64,000 nt of DNA from Labedaea rhizosphaerae. Its GTDB lineage: Bacteria; Actinomycetota; Actinomycetes; Mycobacteriales; Pseudonocardiaceae. The stretch is from contig NZ_SNXZ01000001.1 of the NCBI RefSeq assembly GCF_004362825.1, positions 1,488,001 through 1,552,000 on the forward strand, given 5' to 3'. Shown here one piece after another: positions 55,662 to 64,000 of this stretch. The notes below the pieces were generated by a model. That model made no database searches, was not told the DNA's origin, and worked only from the letters and a program-made list of their open reading frames with translations. Each line of letters starts with the position of its first letter. Within the stretch, counting starts at the first letter, position 1. The translations under genes and the position numbers were made by a program.

Positions 55662-57599
55662 ATGACCACACCCAACGCAGAGAAGATCAAAGAGCTCGAG
55701 ACATACCTGAAGCAAAAGATCGCGAAACACGTCGGTGAATTGACCAAGGAACAGGCCGGGGAGCTCCAGGCGAGCATCCGCAACGGGACGTTCAACAAGA
55801 CCAAGGCGGTCCGGTCCGGGTTCGACCACGCGGCCAAGGTGACCAAGGAGCAGAACAAGGAGGCCGAGCTGCAGGCCGAGTTCGAGAAAGCGCTGGAGAA
55901 ACAACTCGGCGCCAAGAACGAGGCCATCCGGGTCGCCAAGGTCTGGCTCAACGAGGCACCCAAGACCGTCGACACGGTCAAGGGGGTCGCCGCGGAGATC
56001 AGGAAGCTGGGGTCCCTGGAGTTCGTCAAGGTCACGTCGTCGGGCACAGAAGTCCTCAAGAGCGCGAAGACGCTCGAAGCCGACGCGCAGCACGTCATCG
56101 ACCACGACCTGGCCAAGGTGCTCAAGATGATCACCGGCATCGACGCCGCCATCGAGGCCCACGACACCGAGAAGCTGACCCGCCTGGTGACCGAACTGCC
56201 GGGGGAGGCCCGGGCGCTCGCCCCCAAGTACTACGAGCTCGGCGCCGACGCCAAGGTCGCGGTCGACAACGCCGTGAAGATGCTCGACGAGGAAGCCCTC
56301 AAGGCGTGGGTGCAGGAGAACCCGGACGAGGCTTCCAAGGCCCTGGCCAAAGCGCTGTCCGCCGCCGACCTGCTCATCGAGCTGGCCAACGAGTTCACGC
56401 CGCCGCAGTTCAAGCCGGTGGTCAGCGTCGCGGGGGCGCTGAAGAAGATCGTGATCGACCGCCAGGTGATGGCGGCCGACGCCCACCGGCAGGTGCGCCT
56501 GCAGCAGAAGAGCCACGTCAAGGGGTTCGGCTTCACGCTGGCGAGCGAGGACAAGACCTTGATGGCCAAGCGGGTCGCCAACAAGCAGAAGGCGAACTTC
56601 AAGGCTTTGCTCGACTTCATCGCCATCGCCTCGGACCAGATCCCGGCCTGGTCGTTCATCCGCAAGGGTTTCGAGGCCGCCGGCTACGGCTACTACGACC
56701 GTCGGGTCGAGCTGGCCCAGCAGCTGGTCGACATCGCCGCGGGCAAGACCAAGGAGGAGACCGAGGACAGCGTCTTCAGCCAGCTCGCCGAGTTCGCCAA
56801 GGAGGATCTGCCCGGGCTGCTGAAGGCCGCGGCGAGCGGGGAGGTCAAGGAGATCGCGGAGGAACTGGCCGAGGTCGTCATCGACAAGCTCGTCCGGCTG
56901 ATCATCAAGTACCTGCCGATCGAGCCCGGGCAGGTGGTCTCGGGCGACGAGCTCGCGGCCGCGGCCCAGGGCCTGCTGAGCGCGACGGAGCTGCACCGGT
57001 ACGGCCACTCCGAGCGGGTCCCCGGGGTGGACAAGTGGGAGATCACGCCGCCGACGGAGGACAACCAGAAGCGGCCGGTCGAACAGGTCAAGCAGAAGGC
57101 CGTCGAGTTCGACAGCAAGGGCGCCTACCTCTGGGTGGTGATCGGCGGCAAGGTCGGCAAGCTGTACCGGGCGGATCTGGCGTTCACGCCGTTGTCGGCC
57201 GGGGAGATGATCTTCCCGGAGACCACGAAGGACGGTCGCAAGATCGACCAGGTGTTGTCGAAGTCGACCCGGCCGGGGGCCTGGCTCGAGGTCCGGGTCG
57301 GCGACCTGATCGGTGAGGTGAACAGCGACAAGGTGTTCAGCCCGCGGCGGCCCGTCGTCGTGGAGGACTGGAGCGCCCGGCAGATCGACATCGACCGGTA
57401 CACCGAGGGCAAGATGGTCGTCCACGGCTCGTGGCGCAAGTGCAAGGACACGAACTACTTCGTGTTCCAGCCGGTGGGTGACGCACAGCGCCAGTGGGGC
57501 GAGATGACCAGCAAGACCGGGAACCTCGGCGGCATCTCGATGTGGGAGGTGTTCGAGAAGACCAAGCTGGCGGAGGTGCGGATGGCCACCCTGCGGTGA
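55662..57599 (+). CDS. Unknown 645-residue cytosolic protein, helical N-terminus and beta-rich C-terminus
   Basis: 645 residues with a good AGGGAG before ATG 55662. Residues 1-430 are predicted almost all helical and rich in Lys, Glu and Ala, with coiled-coil-like stretches ([42 protein letters not shown]). Residues 455-645 look beta-rich ([56 protein letters not shown]). No signal peptide; mild hydrophobic patches ([16 protein letters not shown]) are not convincing membrane spans. The Lys-rich composition differs from the Arg-rich neighbours, which may indicate transfer. No known catalytic motif. Together with the gene before it, it forms a two-gene unit between the two arms of the glycan locus; function unknown. 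Confidence 0.75.
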
Positions 57600-57623
57600 C
57601 CGGCGGACGACCGGCCTCGCCGG

Positions 57624-58439
57624 CTACTCGGCGGGGCCGGCCTCGTTCTTCCAGGTCGTGTAGTAGCTGTCCTCGTTGACCAGGTAGCGGACGGTCGGCG
57701 CGGTCACGTGGGTGACCACGTGGCGCTTGGCGAACCGGTGCACGAACTCCCAGTCCTCCTTGGGCAGCGTGGCCCGCACCCGGGGGATCCGGCTGAAGAT
57801 CGCGTCCGGACCGCGGCGGACCACGAGCGAGTTGGCGTCCACATAGGACGAGCCGTCGCGGAAGGTGGTCCGGTCGAAGGGCGTGGACAGCACGTCGTGC
57901 ACGGTGCCGTCGCCGCGGCGGCGTTCCACCGCCGTGTAGACGAGGTCGGCGCCCTCGGCGAGCCCGGCGAGCGCGCTCTCGAGGTGATCGGCGCGCCAGG
58001 TGTTGTCATCGTCGAGGAACGCGATGAAGCGGGAGCGGGTCAGCCGGATCCCCACGTTGCGCACCAGCCCGAGCACGTGCGTGTTGCGCGACAGGCTGAC
58101 CGCGACCAGCCGCGGGTCCAGCGGCAGCGCGGGCAGCCCGCCGCCGTCGTCGACGACGATCACGACCTGGTCGGTGACGGTCTGGCCGAGCGCGGAGTCG
58201 ACGGCTTGCTGCAGCAGTTCGGGTCGCTGGTAAGTCGGCATGACGGTCGCGACGAGGGCGGGCGGCAGGTGCCGCGTGCGCGGGTGCAGGCGCGCGACCT
58301 CCGCGTCCTCGAAGCGCTTCAGCGCCGGGACGCGGTGGCCGAGCTTGGCCCGGGTGGCCGCCTCGTGCATCGGCCAGAGGCCGAACGTGTCGCGCAGCGC
58401 GCGCCGGGCCCGGCTCGAGACCGCGGAGCGGGTGGTCAT
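57624..58439 (-). CDS. Family 2 glycosyltransferase
   Basis: 271 residues from ATG 58439, overlapping the flippase stop by four bases. The GT-A core shows LVATVMPTYQRPELLQQAVDSAL, VVIVVDDGGGLP, VLGLVRNVGIRLTRSRFIAFLDDDNTWRADHL (DDD metal motif) and LPKEDWEFVHRFAKRH (acceptor-side ED). The first 60 residues are a basic leader. It is the last gene of the minus-strand glycan operon. Specificity unknown. Confidence 0.87.
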   Translation of the reverse strand: MTTRSAVSSRARRALRDTFGLWPMHEAATRAKLGHRVPALKRFEDAEVARLHPRTRHLPPALVATVMPTYQRPELLQQAVDSALGQTVTDQVVIVVDDGGGLPALPLDPRLVAVSLSRNTHVLGLVRNVGIRLTRSRFIAFLDDDNTWRADHLESALAGLAEGADLVYTAVERRRGDGTVHDVLSTPFDRTTFRDGSSYVDANSLVVRRGPDAIFSRIPRVRATLPKEDWEFVHRFAKRHVVTHVTAPTVRYLVNEDSYYTTWKNEAGPAE

Positions 58440-59896
58440 GCGGCTACCTCCGACGAAGACCGATCTGGCGAGGGGGAACGACCGGGCAGCAGCGCACGCA
58501 TCGGCAGCACCACCGGGACGTAGAGGACGACGGACACGACGATGCCGATCAGCAGCTGTGGCCACGGCCCGGAGACGAGGGCGTGGACCGCGAAGGCGCC
58601 GGCCACGATCAGCAGCGCGCCGATGGCGGGGCGACGGCAGGCGACCACCGTCGGCCACAGGTCGAGCCCGCGCCTGCGGAGCACCACGACGAACGCCGGC
58701 AGCACGACGACCGCGGCGACGAGCAGTTGTGCGACCGAGGCGCCGCGGATGCCGTCCAGCGCCGTGCCCACGACGACCGCCGGGACCATCGCGACCAGCC
58801 AGATCCCCTGCAGGAGAAGCAGGACACGGTTGCCGTCCATGGCCACGAGCAGGTCGTAGCCGATGAACAGCACGATCCGCACCAGGCCGAGCACCGCGAG
58901 GACCTGCAGGGCCGCCGCCGCCGAGGTCCACTGCGGTCCGTAAACCGCGGAGAGCATCGGTGCGGCGTAGCAGGCGAGGCCGGTGCAGATGGGCACCGAC
59001 GCCATCATGAGCAACGCGACGCCGCGGGCCAGCGAGCGGGACAGCCGCGGTGGATCGTCGACCAGCCGGGAGAACCCGGCCAGCGACACCCGGCGCGCGG
59101 CCTCGGAGAAGACCTGCAGCGGCAGGCTCGACTGGTTGAACGCCATCAGGTACAGGCCGAGGGCGACCGTGTCGGTCCACGCCCCGATGATGATCTTGTC
59201 GAGGTTGGTGACGGACAGGACCAGCAGGCTGGATCCCGCCAGCGGCAAGCCGAACCGGACCAGCTCGCGGGCCACGAGCCGGTCCCACTGCGGCTTCAGC
59301 CGGACCGGGCACAGCTTCAGGTACGTCACGACCGAGACGAGGTTGCCGCCGATGCGCCCGATCGCGAAGCTCATCGCCCCGAACCCGCTGACCGCGAGCA
59401 CGATCGTCAGCGACGTCACCACGACGAACGACAGGGCGTCGGACAGGAACCGCTTGCCCTGCAAGAACTCCCGGTTGAGGATGGCCGCCGGCACCGACGC
59501 GATGCCGTCCATCACGACCGCGATGCACAGCACCCGCAGCACACCGACCGCGCCGGGGCTGCCCATCGCGTCGCAGAACGGCGGGGCGAGCACGTAGACC
59601 AGCGCGTAGAGCCCGGCGCTGAACCCCATGGAGATTGTCATGGCCGTGCCCGCGAACTCCTGCACCGGGCGTTCCCACCGGACCAGCGCGAGGCTGACGC
59701 CGAGCTCGTTGAACGCCTGCAGCAGGGTCATCGCGACCAGCGCCACGGCGAAGACGCCGTAGTCGGCCGGGCTCAGGATCCGGGCCAGGGCGATGCCCGC
59801 GGCGAGCGTGCCGAGCCGCAGCACGACGTTGTTGGCCAGGCTCCACAACGCGCCGCGGCCGACCCGGCGCCCGATGGACGGGGTCGGCTCGGTCAT
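58436..59896 (-). CDS. Wzx-type polysaccharide flippase
   Basis: 486 residues with 12-14 transmembrane helices of the MOP/polysaccharide transport superfamily. RRVGRGALWSLANNVVLRLG is the cytoplasmic start and ARILSPADYGVFAVALVAM the family hallmark after helix 1; LVRFGLPLAGSSLLVLSVTNLDKIIIGAW marks the second half. It flips lipid-linked repeat units to the outer face for polymerisation. Coupled by 4-bp overlaps to the GT-C gene before it and the GT2 gene after it. Confidence 0.88.
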   Translation of the reverse strand: MTEPTPSIGRRVGRGALWSLANNVVLRLGTLAAGIALARILSPADYGVFAVALVAMTLLQAFNELGVSLALVRWERPVQEFAGTAMTISMGFSAGLYALVYVLAPPFCDAMGSPGAVGVLRVLCIAVVMDGIASVPAAILNREFLQGKRFLSDALSFVVVTSLTIVLAVSGFGAMSFAIGRIGGNLVSVVTYLKLCPVRLKPQWDRLVARELVRFGLPLAGSSLLVLSVTNLDKIIIGAWTDTVALGLYLMAFNQSSLPLQVFSEAARRVSLAGFSRLVDDPPRLSRSLARGVALLMMASVPICTGLACYAAPMLSAVYGPQWTSAAAALQVLAVLGLVRIVLFIGYDLLVAMDGNRVLLLLQGIWLVAMVPAVVVGTALDGIRGASVAQLLVAAVVVLPAFVVVLRRRGLDLWPTVVACRRPAIGALLIVAGAFAVHALVSGPWPQLLIGIVVSVVLYVPVVLPMRALLPGRSPSPDRSSSEVAA

Positions 59897-61167
59897 GTCG
59901 TCCGCTCCCGTCGGCGGCGCCACAGCGTGGCCAGGCACCCGGCGGCGGCCGCCGCCAGCAGGATGGTCAGGCCATCGAGCGGGATGCGCAGCCGCAGCCG
60001 GGTGAAGAACACGGCGAGCACGAGGACGTTCGCCACGATCAACACCGCCATGAGCTTTTCCGTGCCACGCAACGGGAATCGCCGGAACAGCAGCAAACGC
60101 AACACCGCGAGGGCGAGGATCGGGTAGTAGCTGAGCGCGGACACCAGGTCCTTCATCGGGTCGCCCGCGCCGGCGGTGGCCAGCTCGTTGCGGAACGAGA
60201 AGGTGTTGACGACCTTGCCCGCGTACAACTCCGCGGCCTGCCCGGGGTGCGCGGTGATCCAGTCGACGGCGGCCTGCCGGTAGTAGTCGTCCTGCTCGAC
60301 CTCGTTCATGCCCTGGGCTTGTGCCACCTTTTCGTAGGCCGAGATGTCGCCGACCCGGCCGCCGCCCGCGGTCACGTTGTCGCTGTTGCCCAGCAGCAGG
60401 TTGTTGCCGTTGTTGGTCGCGACGGGGACGAACGCGTGCATCACCAGGGCGTTGCGCACGCACCAGGCGACCGGCAGCACCGCGGCGACGACCACCAGCA
60501 AGGCCAGCGCTCCGACGACCGCACGCCGCCGGTACCGCCACCCGAGCGCGACCACCACGATCGCGATCGACGGGACGAAGGTCGGCACGATCAAGGTCAG
60601 TGCCCCGGACGCGAGCCCCGCCACCACCGCCGGTCGCCACGGGTGGGCCGAGGACGGGACGCGCAGGCTGAACTCCACGGCCAGCAACAGGAAGAACAGC
60701 GCCGGGACCTGCGGGTACAGCGTGGTCGCGGTGTAGATCAGCAGCGGGTAGACGGCCATGACGACCGCCGCCAGCGCACCGACCGCCGCCGACCGCATGC
60801 GCCGCCCGAGCAGGTACGCCAACCACACCGAACCGGCCAGGGCCAGCACACCGGCCAGCCGCAGCACCGCGACGCTTCCGCCGCCGGCCAGGTAGAACGG
60901 GACCAGGAGCATCGGGTAGCCGGGCGGGCGGTAGGCCGTGGCCACGCCGTTCTCGCTGAAGCCGTGGCCCTGCGCCATCGACCGCGTGAGGTTCAGGTAC
61001 TCCTGCTCGTCGTAGAACTTCAGCGCCCCGCCCTGGGCCAGCACGTACGCCGTCGCGACCAGCCCGGCCAGCACCACGGCGGCCAGGGCGATCGTGCGCG
61101 AGTTGCGCACGAACCAGTCCCGCCCTCTGTCCATAGTGGACACAGGGGCGATCTCGGCGACGGTCAT
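59893..61167 (-). CDS. GT39-like membrane glycosyltransferase (GT-C fold)
   Basis: 424 residues with about ten transmembrane helices. After TM1 comes the large-loop motif LKFYDEQEYLNLTRSMAQGHGF, with the acidic DE pair that is catalytic in the GT39/PMT-like family. AYRPPGYPMLLVPFYL is the second conserved block. A later extracytoplasmic segment (TNNGNNLLLGNSDNVTAGGG) resembles a substrate loop. These enzymes use polyprenyl-phosphate sugars on the outer face of the membrane. It could decorate the glycan or a protein. Confidence 0.82.
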   Translation of the reverse strand: MTVAEIAPVSTMDRGRDWFVRNSRTIALAAVVLAGLVATAYVLAQGGALKFYDEQEYLNLTRSMAQGHGFSENGVATAYRPPGYPMLLVPFYLAGGGSVAVLRLAGVLALAGSVWLAYLLGRRMRSAAVGALAAVVMAVYPLLIYTATTLYPQVPALFFLLLAVEFSLRVPSSAHPWRPAVVAGLASGALTLIVPTFVPSIAIVVVALGWRYRRRAVVGALALLVVVAAVLPVAWCVRNALVMHAFVPVATNNGNNLLLGNSDNVTAGGGRVGDISAYEKVAQAQGMNEVEQDDYYRQAAVDWITAHPGQAAELYAGKVVNTFSFRNELATAGAGDPMKDLVSALSYYPILALAVLRLLLFRRFPLRGTEKLMAVLIVANVLVLAVFFTRLRLRIPLDGLTILLAAAAAGCLATLWRRRRERTT

Positions 61168-62522
61168 GAGCCCACCCCAACCAGTTCGGTGCGGCGCTCA
61201 CGCATGGTGCGCAGCAACGCACCACACGCCCCGACGAGCAGGAAGGTGAAACCGGAGGCGACGGAGAACCCGAGCAGGTCGAACGTCGCCGCCGAGATGG
61301 CGGGCACCGCGAGGCACGCGGTGAGCGACAACGCCAGGTCCCGCTCGGTCGGATCGCGCGTCATCGACCGCGCCCGCAGCGCCGCGCCCATGCCGATCAG
61401 GAACAGCATCCCGAACGCGGCCAGCCCGATCAGCCCGTTCTCCACGAGCGTGCCCAGGTACTGGTTGTCGAGCCAGCCGTACTTGGTCGGCAGGTACGTG
61501 CCGAGCCCGCGGCCGAGCCACAGGTGCTGGTCGACCTGCTGCCCGGCCAGTTCGATGGCCTTGGTGCGGTGCTGCGCGCTCGGGTCGTCGGAGATGTTGG
61601 CGAAGAGGCTGTAGAGGGTGCCGAGCAGGCCCGGCACCATCAGCCGCATCACGACAAGGAACAGCGGCGTCGCCAGCAGCATCTGCTTGCGGCGCTTGGC
61701 CGGCCAGCCGGGGAAGAGCACCAGGCCGGCGACGGCCAGGCCGAGGATCGCCGAGCGCGACAACGACAGCATCGCGCCGACCGCGATGAGCGTGGTCGCC
61801 AGCCACCACGGCCACCGCTTGCGCCCGTCGGCCTTGGCGCGGAAGCCGAAGTGCAGCGCGAGCGGCGTGATCATCGCGCACACCACGCCGTACTCGATGG
61901 GGTGCCCGGCGGTGCCCGCCGGACGCGGGAAGCTGGCCCGCTCCAGCACGTAGCTCATGTCCGTGGTCGCCGGTTTCAGGCCGGGGATGCTCACGCTCTT
62001 GGTGATGTCGAAGCCGACGAAGAACTGCAACAGCCCGAAGAACGCCATGATCGCGGCGCCGACGACCACGACCCGCAGCAGCTTGGTCAGCCGGTCGATG
62101 CCGCGCACGCCGTCGCACACGCCGATCGCGATGGCGATCAGGGCGGTGACGGTGATCAGCACGCGGTCGGTCGCGGAGAGCTCGTCGGGGGGCAGGAACC
62201 CGAACGTCGCGTACCCGTAGGTCGCCAGCTGCGTCGACGCGTAGATGAACAGCGTGGTCCGCACGACGTTGCGGCCCTTGGCGACGCCGAGGGTGGTGAC
62301 CATCTGGGTGCAGAACCAGACGACGCCGGTGAGCAGGCCGACGACCGCCGCCGGGGTCAACGCCAACGGGATGCCCTTGAGGATCATCTTGGCCGGGATG
62401 GCGGTCAACGCGATCGCGTAGACGCAGCCGAGGGTGGCCCCGTCGATCCGCATCGAGCTGGTCCGCGCCCTGCTCGTCCGCGTCGAGGTGATCGGCTGCG
62501 CGCCAGGCGCGCGGACGGTCAC
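61164..62522 (-). CDS. O-antigen ligase/polymerase-like membrane protein (Wzy/WaaL family)
   Basis: 452 residues with 10-12 transmembrane helices. The Wzy_C/ligase signature is seen in FPRPAGTAGHPIEYGVVCAMITPLAL (Arg and His of the periplasmic loop), LSLSRSAILGLAVAGLVLF, and the large loop IELAGQQVDQHLWLGRGLGTYLPTKYGWLDNQYLGTLVENG, where GxGxGTY and H-N motifs are typical. It polymerises repeat units or attaches the glycan to its acceptor. It starts at GTG 62522, overlapping the Wzz-like gene. Confidence 0.85.
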   Translation of the reverse strand: MTVRAPGAQPITSTRTSRARTSSMRIDGATLGCVYAIALTAIPAKMILKGIPLALTPAAVVGLLTGVVWFCTQMVTTLGVAKGRNVVRTTLFIYASTQLATYGYATFGFLPPDELSATDRVLITVTALIAIAIGVCDGVRGIDRLTKLLRVVVVGAAIMAFFGLLQFFVGFDITKSVSIPGLKPATTDMSYVLERASFPRPAGTAGHPIEYGVVCAMITPLALHFGFRAKADGRKRWPWWLATTLIAVGAMLSLSRSAILGLAVAGLVLFPGWPAKRRKQMLLATPLFLVVMRLMVPGLLGTLYSLFANISDDPSAQHRTKAIELAGQQVDQHLWLGRGLGTYLPTKYGWLDNQYLGTLVENGLIGLAAFGMLFLIGMGAALRARSMTRDPTERDLALSLTACLAVPAISAATFDLLGFSVASGFTFLLVGACGALLRTMRERRTELVGVGS

Positions 62523-63403
62523 GACTCGTCGGCCGCGCTGTCCGGCGGCCGCCGGACCGGCCGCGGGGCCGCCGACACCGGGCTGGTGTGGGGCACCGTC
62601 TTGGTCGAGACGTTCCCCTTGCGCAGCGACCCGTTCAGGGCGCGGACCCGCGGCATGATCACCGTGCGGTCCTCCGGCGGGTGGTCGATGGTGCCGGACA
62701 TGCTCCTGGGCGGATCATCGTCGTCGTCCCGGTGCCGCACCGGGGGCTTCGGGTCCTTCGCCGGTTTCTTGGCCTTCGGTGACGAGCGGCGCCGAGCCAG
62801 GACGCTCTCGATGCCGAACGCCGAACCGAGGCTGGCGAACAAGCCGAGCGCGAGCGCGGCCCCCGCGGCACGCATCTTGCCGCCGAGCAGCTTCTCCGGG
62901 ACGCTCGCCGGCACCACCTCGTCGGCCTTGATGAACGTCGACGGCGGCGCCTTCAGCGTCTTCTGCCGGGCGTCGAGTTGGGCGCGAACCCGGTCGATGA
63001 CCTGCTGGACCATGGCCTGGGCGCGCTGCGCCGACGAGCTCTCGGTCTGCACGACGATGAACGGCCCGCCCAACTCACCGCTGGACACCTCGAAGGTGTT
63101 CTGCTTGTCCGCGCCGAGCTCGGTCGCCACCTGCGGCGTGCCCATGCTCTGGATGATGATCGACGCGGTGATGCTCAGGCTGGAGTCGAAGGCCAGCAGC
63201 GGGTTGGTCTGGCCGCGTTCCTGCGACGACTGGCCGCTGCTCGCGCCCGCGGTCGGTGCGGTGAGCACGACCGTGCCGGTCGAGGAGTATCGAACGGGCA
63301 CCGACGCGTACACCAGGCTGGCCGCCCCGACGGCGATCACGAAGATGGGCAGGGCCACGTACCAGCGTTTCAGCAGGACCAGCAGGGTCTTGATGAAGTC
63401 CAT
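62519..63403 (-). CDS. Wzz-like chain-length determinant protein with charged cytoplasmic tail
   Basis: 294 residues from ATG 63403 (GGGGGAG five bases upstream). TM1 covers about 15-35 (YVALPIFVIAVGAASLVYA). An extracytoplasmic helical domain of about 145 residues follows, then TM2 (AAGAALALGLFASLGSAFG, about 180-200). The 90-residue tail is basic, then Asp/Pro-rich (RHRDDDDDPPRS). It lacks the Walker motifs of a fused BY-kinase, so it controls chain length without its own kinase domain. First gene of the minus-strand operon; all five genes are joined by 4-bp overlaps. Confidence 0.8.
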   Translation of the reverse strand: MDFIKTLLVLLKRWYVALPIFVIAVGAASLVYASVPVRYSSTGTVVLTAPTAGASSGQSSQERGQTNPLLAFDSSLSITASIIIQSMGTPQVATELGADKQNTFEVSSGELGGPFIVVQTESSSAQRAQAMVQQVIDRVRAQLDARQKTLKAPPSTFIKADEVVPASVPEKLLGGKMRAAGAALALGLFASLGSAFGIESVLARRRSSPKAKKPAKDPKPPVRHRDDDDDPPRSMSGTIDHPPEDRTVIMPRVRALNGSLRKGNVSTKTVPHTSPVSAAPRPVRRPPDSAADES

Positions 63404-63582
63404 CCGGGCTCCCCCGACTTTCTTGCCCGAGCATCGGGACAGGGCTTCCTGCGCTGAGAATCGCCGGGTGGGCGAAATCGTTACTCCGGGTGGCCACGCG
63501 CCTGTCATGAACTGCCGTTTCGTGCGATGCATCTGATGGCACAGCCTGCAGATCGTCACTTTCGGTAGCGATTCGGGCCATA

Positions 63583-63604
63583 ACGGACGCGGTTAGCTGT
63601 CCGT
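63583..63604. promoter_or_regulatory. Inverted repeat in the divergent promoter of the glycan operon
   Basis: ACGGAC (63583-63588) and GTCCGT (63599-63604) flank a 10-nt spacer in the 343-bp gap between the divergent Wzz-like and lipoprotein genes. It may be a regulator site. The rest of 63404-63746 shows no gene. Confidence 0.35.
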
Positions 63605-63746
63605 GACCTGATTGTGATCTATGGCGGCCTGTGCATAGGGTTGCGCCGGTTCCGGGCCGTCGTGCCGCACGCGGTACGCCAGGGAACGGCCGGAACCCGG
63701 GGATGAACGCCGGCGAAACGACGCCGGCACCGACGGGAAGGTTTCC

Positions 63747-64000
63747 ATGCGCCCTCGACGGTCGCAGAACCGAAGACGCAGCCCGATGTTCGGCGTGGTG
63801 GCGTTGGCCGCCGCAGCCGTGGCCCTGACGGCGTGCCAACCGCGCGAGTCGGGACACCCGACGCCGTTGCCGCCCGTGTCGTCCAGCACCACGACGACCA
63901 CCGCCACGACGACGACCACCACGACCACCCCGAAGCCGACGACCACCACGACGACGACGACGCACCAGACGACGACGTCGAAACCGGCGCCCGGTGGTCC
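63747..64000 (+). CDS. Lipoprotein with Thr-rich linker, cut by the window edge
   Basis: The first 84 residues are visible from ATG 63747, with GGGAAGG five bases upstream. A basic start (MRPRRSQNRRRS) and hydrophobic segment (MFGVVALAAAAVAL) lead to the lipobox LTAC (Cys at about 30). After it comes a long Thr-rich linker interrupted by PKP and HQ (roughly residues 49-80), as used in actinomycetes to hold a catalytic or binding domain away from the membrane. The functional domain lies beyond the window. It is divergent from the glycan operon, so a wall- or glycan-acting enzyme is possible but unproven. Confidence 0.75.
   Translation, partial: MRPRRSQNRRRSPMFGVVALAAAAVALTACQPRESGHPTPLPPVSSSTTTTTATTTTTTTTPKPTTTTTTTTHQTTTSKPAPGG

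Noticed and set aside
63075-63965. A 296-residue minus-strand frame near the right edge
   Set aside because: It is out of frame with the Wzz-like protein and antisense to the truncated lipoprotein's Thr-coding repeats, which explains its Gly/Arg-rich composition.

Overview
The window is high-GC actinomycete chromosome, most likely from the Pseudonocardiales (Saccharothrix, Lentzea or Amycolatopsis type). This is inferred from the GTG/TTG starts, the many 4-bp stop/start overlaps, the glnX-glnH-pknG operon shared with mycobacteria, the ESX-type WXG-like proteins and the DnaA-box sequence TTGTCCACA. No 16S rRNA or named marker is present, so genus is not claimed.

Layout. Positions 1-1027 look like the right edge of an integrated element: two weakly recognisable genes end at a 3' fragment of a tRNA-Lys(TTT) gene with no 5' half, the usual scar of a tRNA-targeting integrase. 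Positions 1.1-18.4 kb hold small self-regulated metabolic modules: MarR/cupin/DUF1772, a PLP decarboxylase-like enzyme, a secreted hydrolase, a lactate monooxygenase-like flavoenzyme, a Ca-binding acidic protein, a TrmH methyltransferase, TetR/SRPBCC/FAD-monooxygenase, XRE/MFS, TetR/FAD-monooxygenase, and an OmpR-type two-component system with two exported small proteins. Several of these modules carry clear dyad operators in the divergent promoter. 19.2-24.7 kb is the glnX-glnH-pknG amino-acid-sensing operon. 24.9-29.3 kb holds housekeeping-type genes on the minus strand. 29.4-32.8 kb is a five-gene operon of type VII secretion substrate-like proteins without any ESX core gene. 33-40.6 kb carries an AraC regulator, an L,D-transpeptidase lipoprotein, a cold-shock protein, a csoR-copZ copper module, the tRNA genes Glu-Asp-Phe, and an M1-peptidase-like protein that lacks its zinc ligands.

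40.7-63.4 kb is an exopolysaccharide/cell-surface glycan locus of the Wzx/Wzy type. A plus-strand arm has a C-methyltransferase, a polyprenyl-phosphate sugar-1-phosphate transferase, and a translationally coupled set (Gfo/Idh dehydrogenase, SDR epimerase, DegT aminotransferase, NeuD-type acetyltransferase, second DegT) suited to making an acetamido/amino sugar nucleotide. It continues with a 1341-residue secreted protein, a GT2 and a NodB-type deacetylase. A minus-strand arm encodes a Wzz-like protein, O-antigen ligase/polymerase, GT-C transferase, flippase and GT2, every junction a 4-bp overlap. Between the arms lie two plus-strand genes of unknown family (54750-57599), which are the best candidate here for something undescribed.

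A recurrent intergenic element, two DnaA-box-like 9-mers (TGTGGAYAA) 18 nt apart, occurs at about 24.9, 33.0, 33.2 and 36.8 kb, with a variant at 7.5 kb. All family assignments come from reading motifs by eye; no database search was run.
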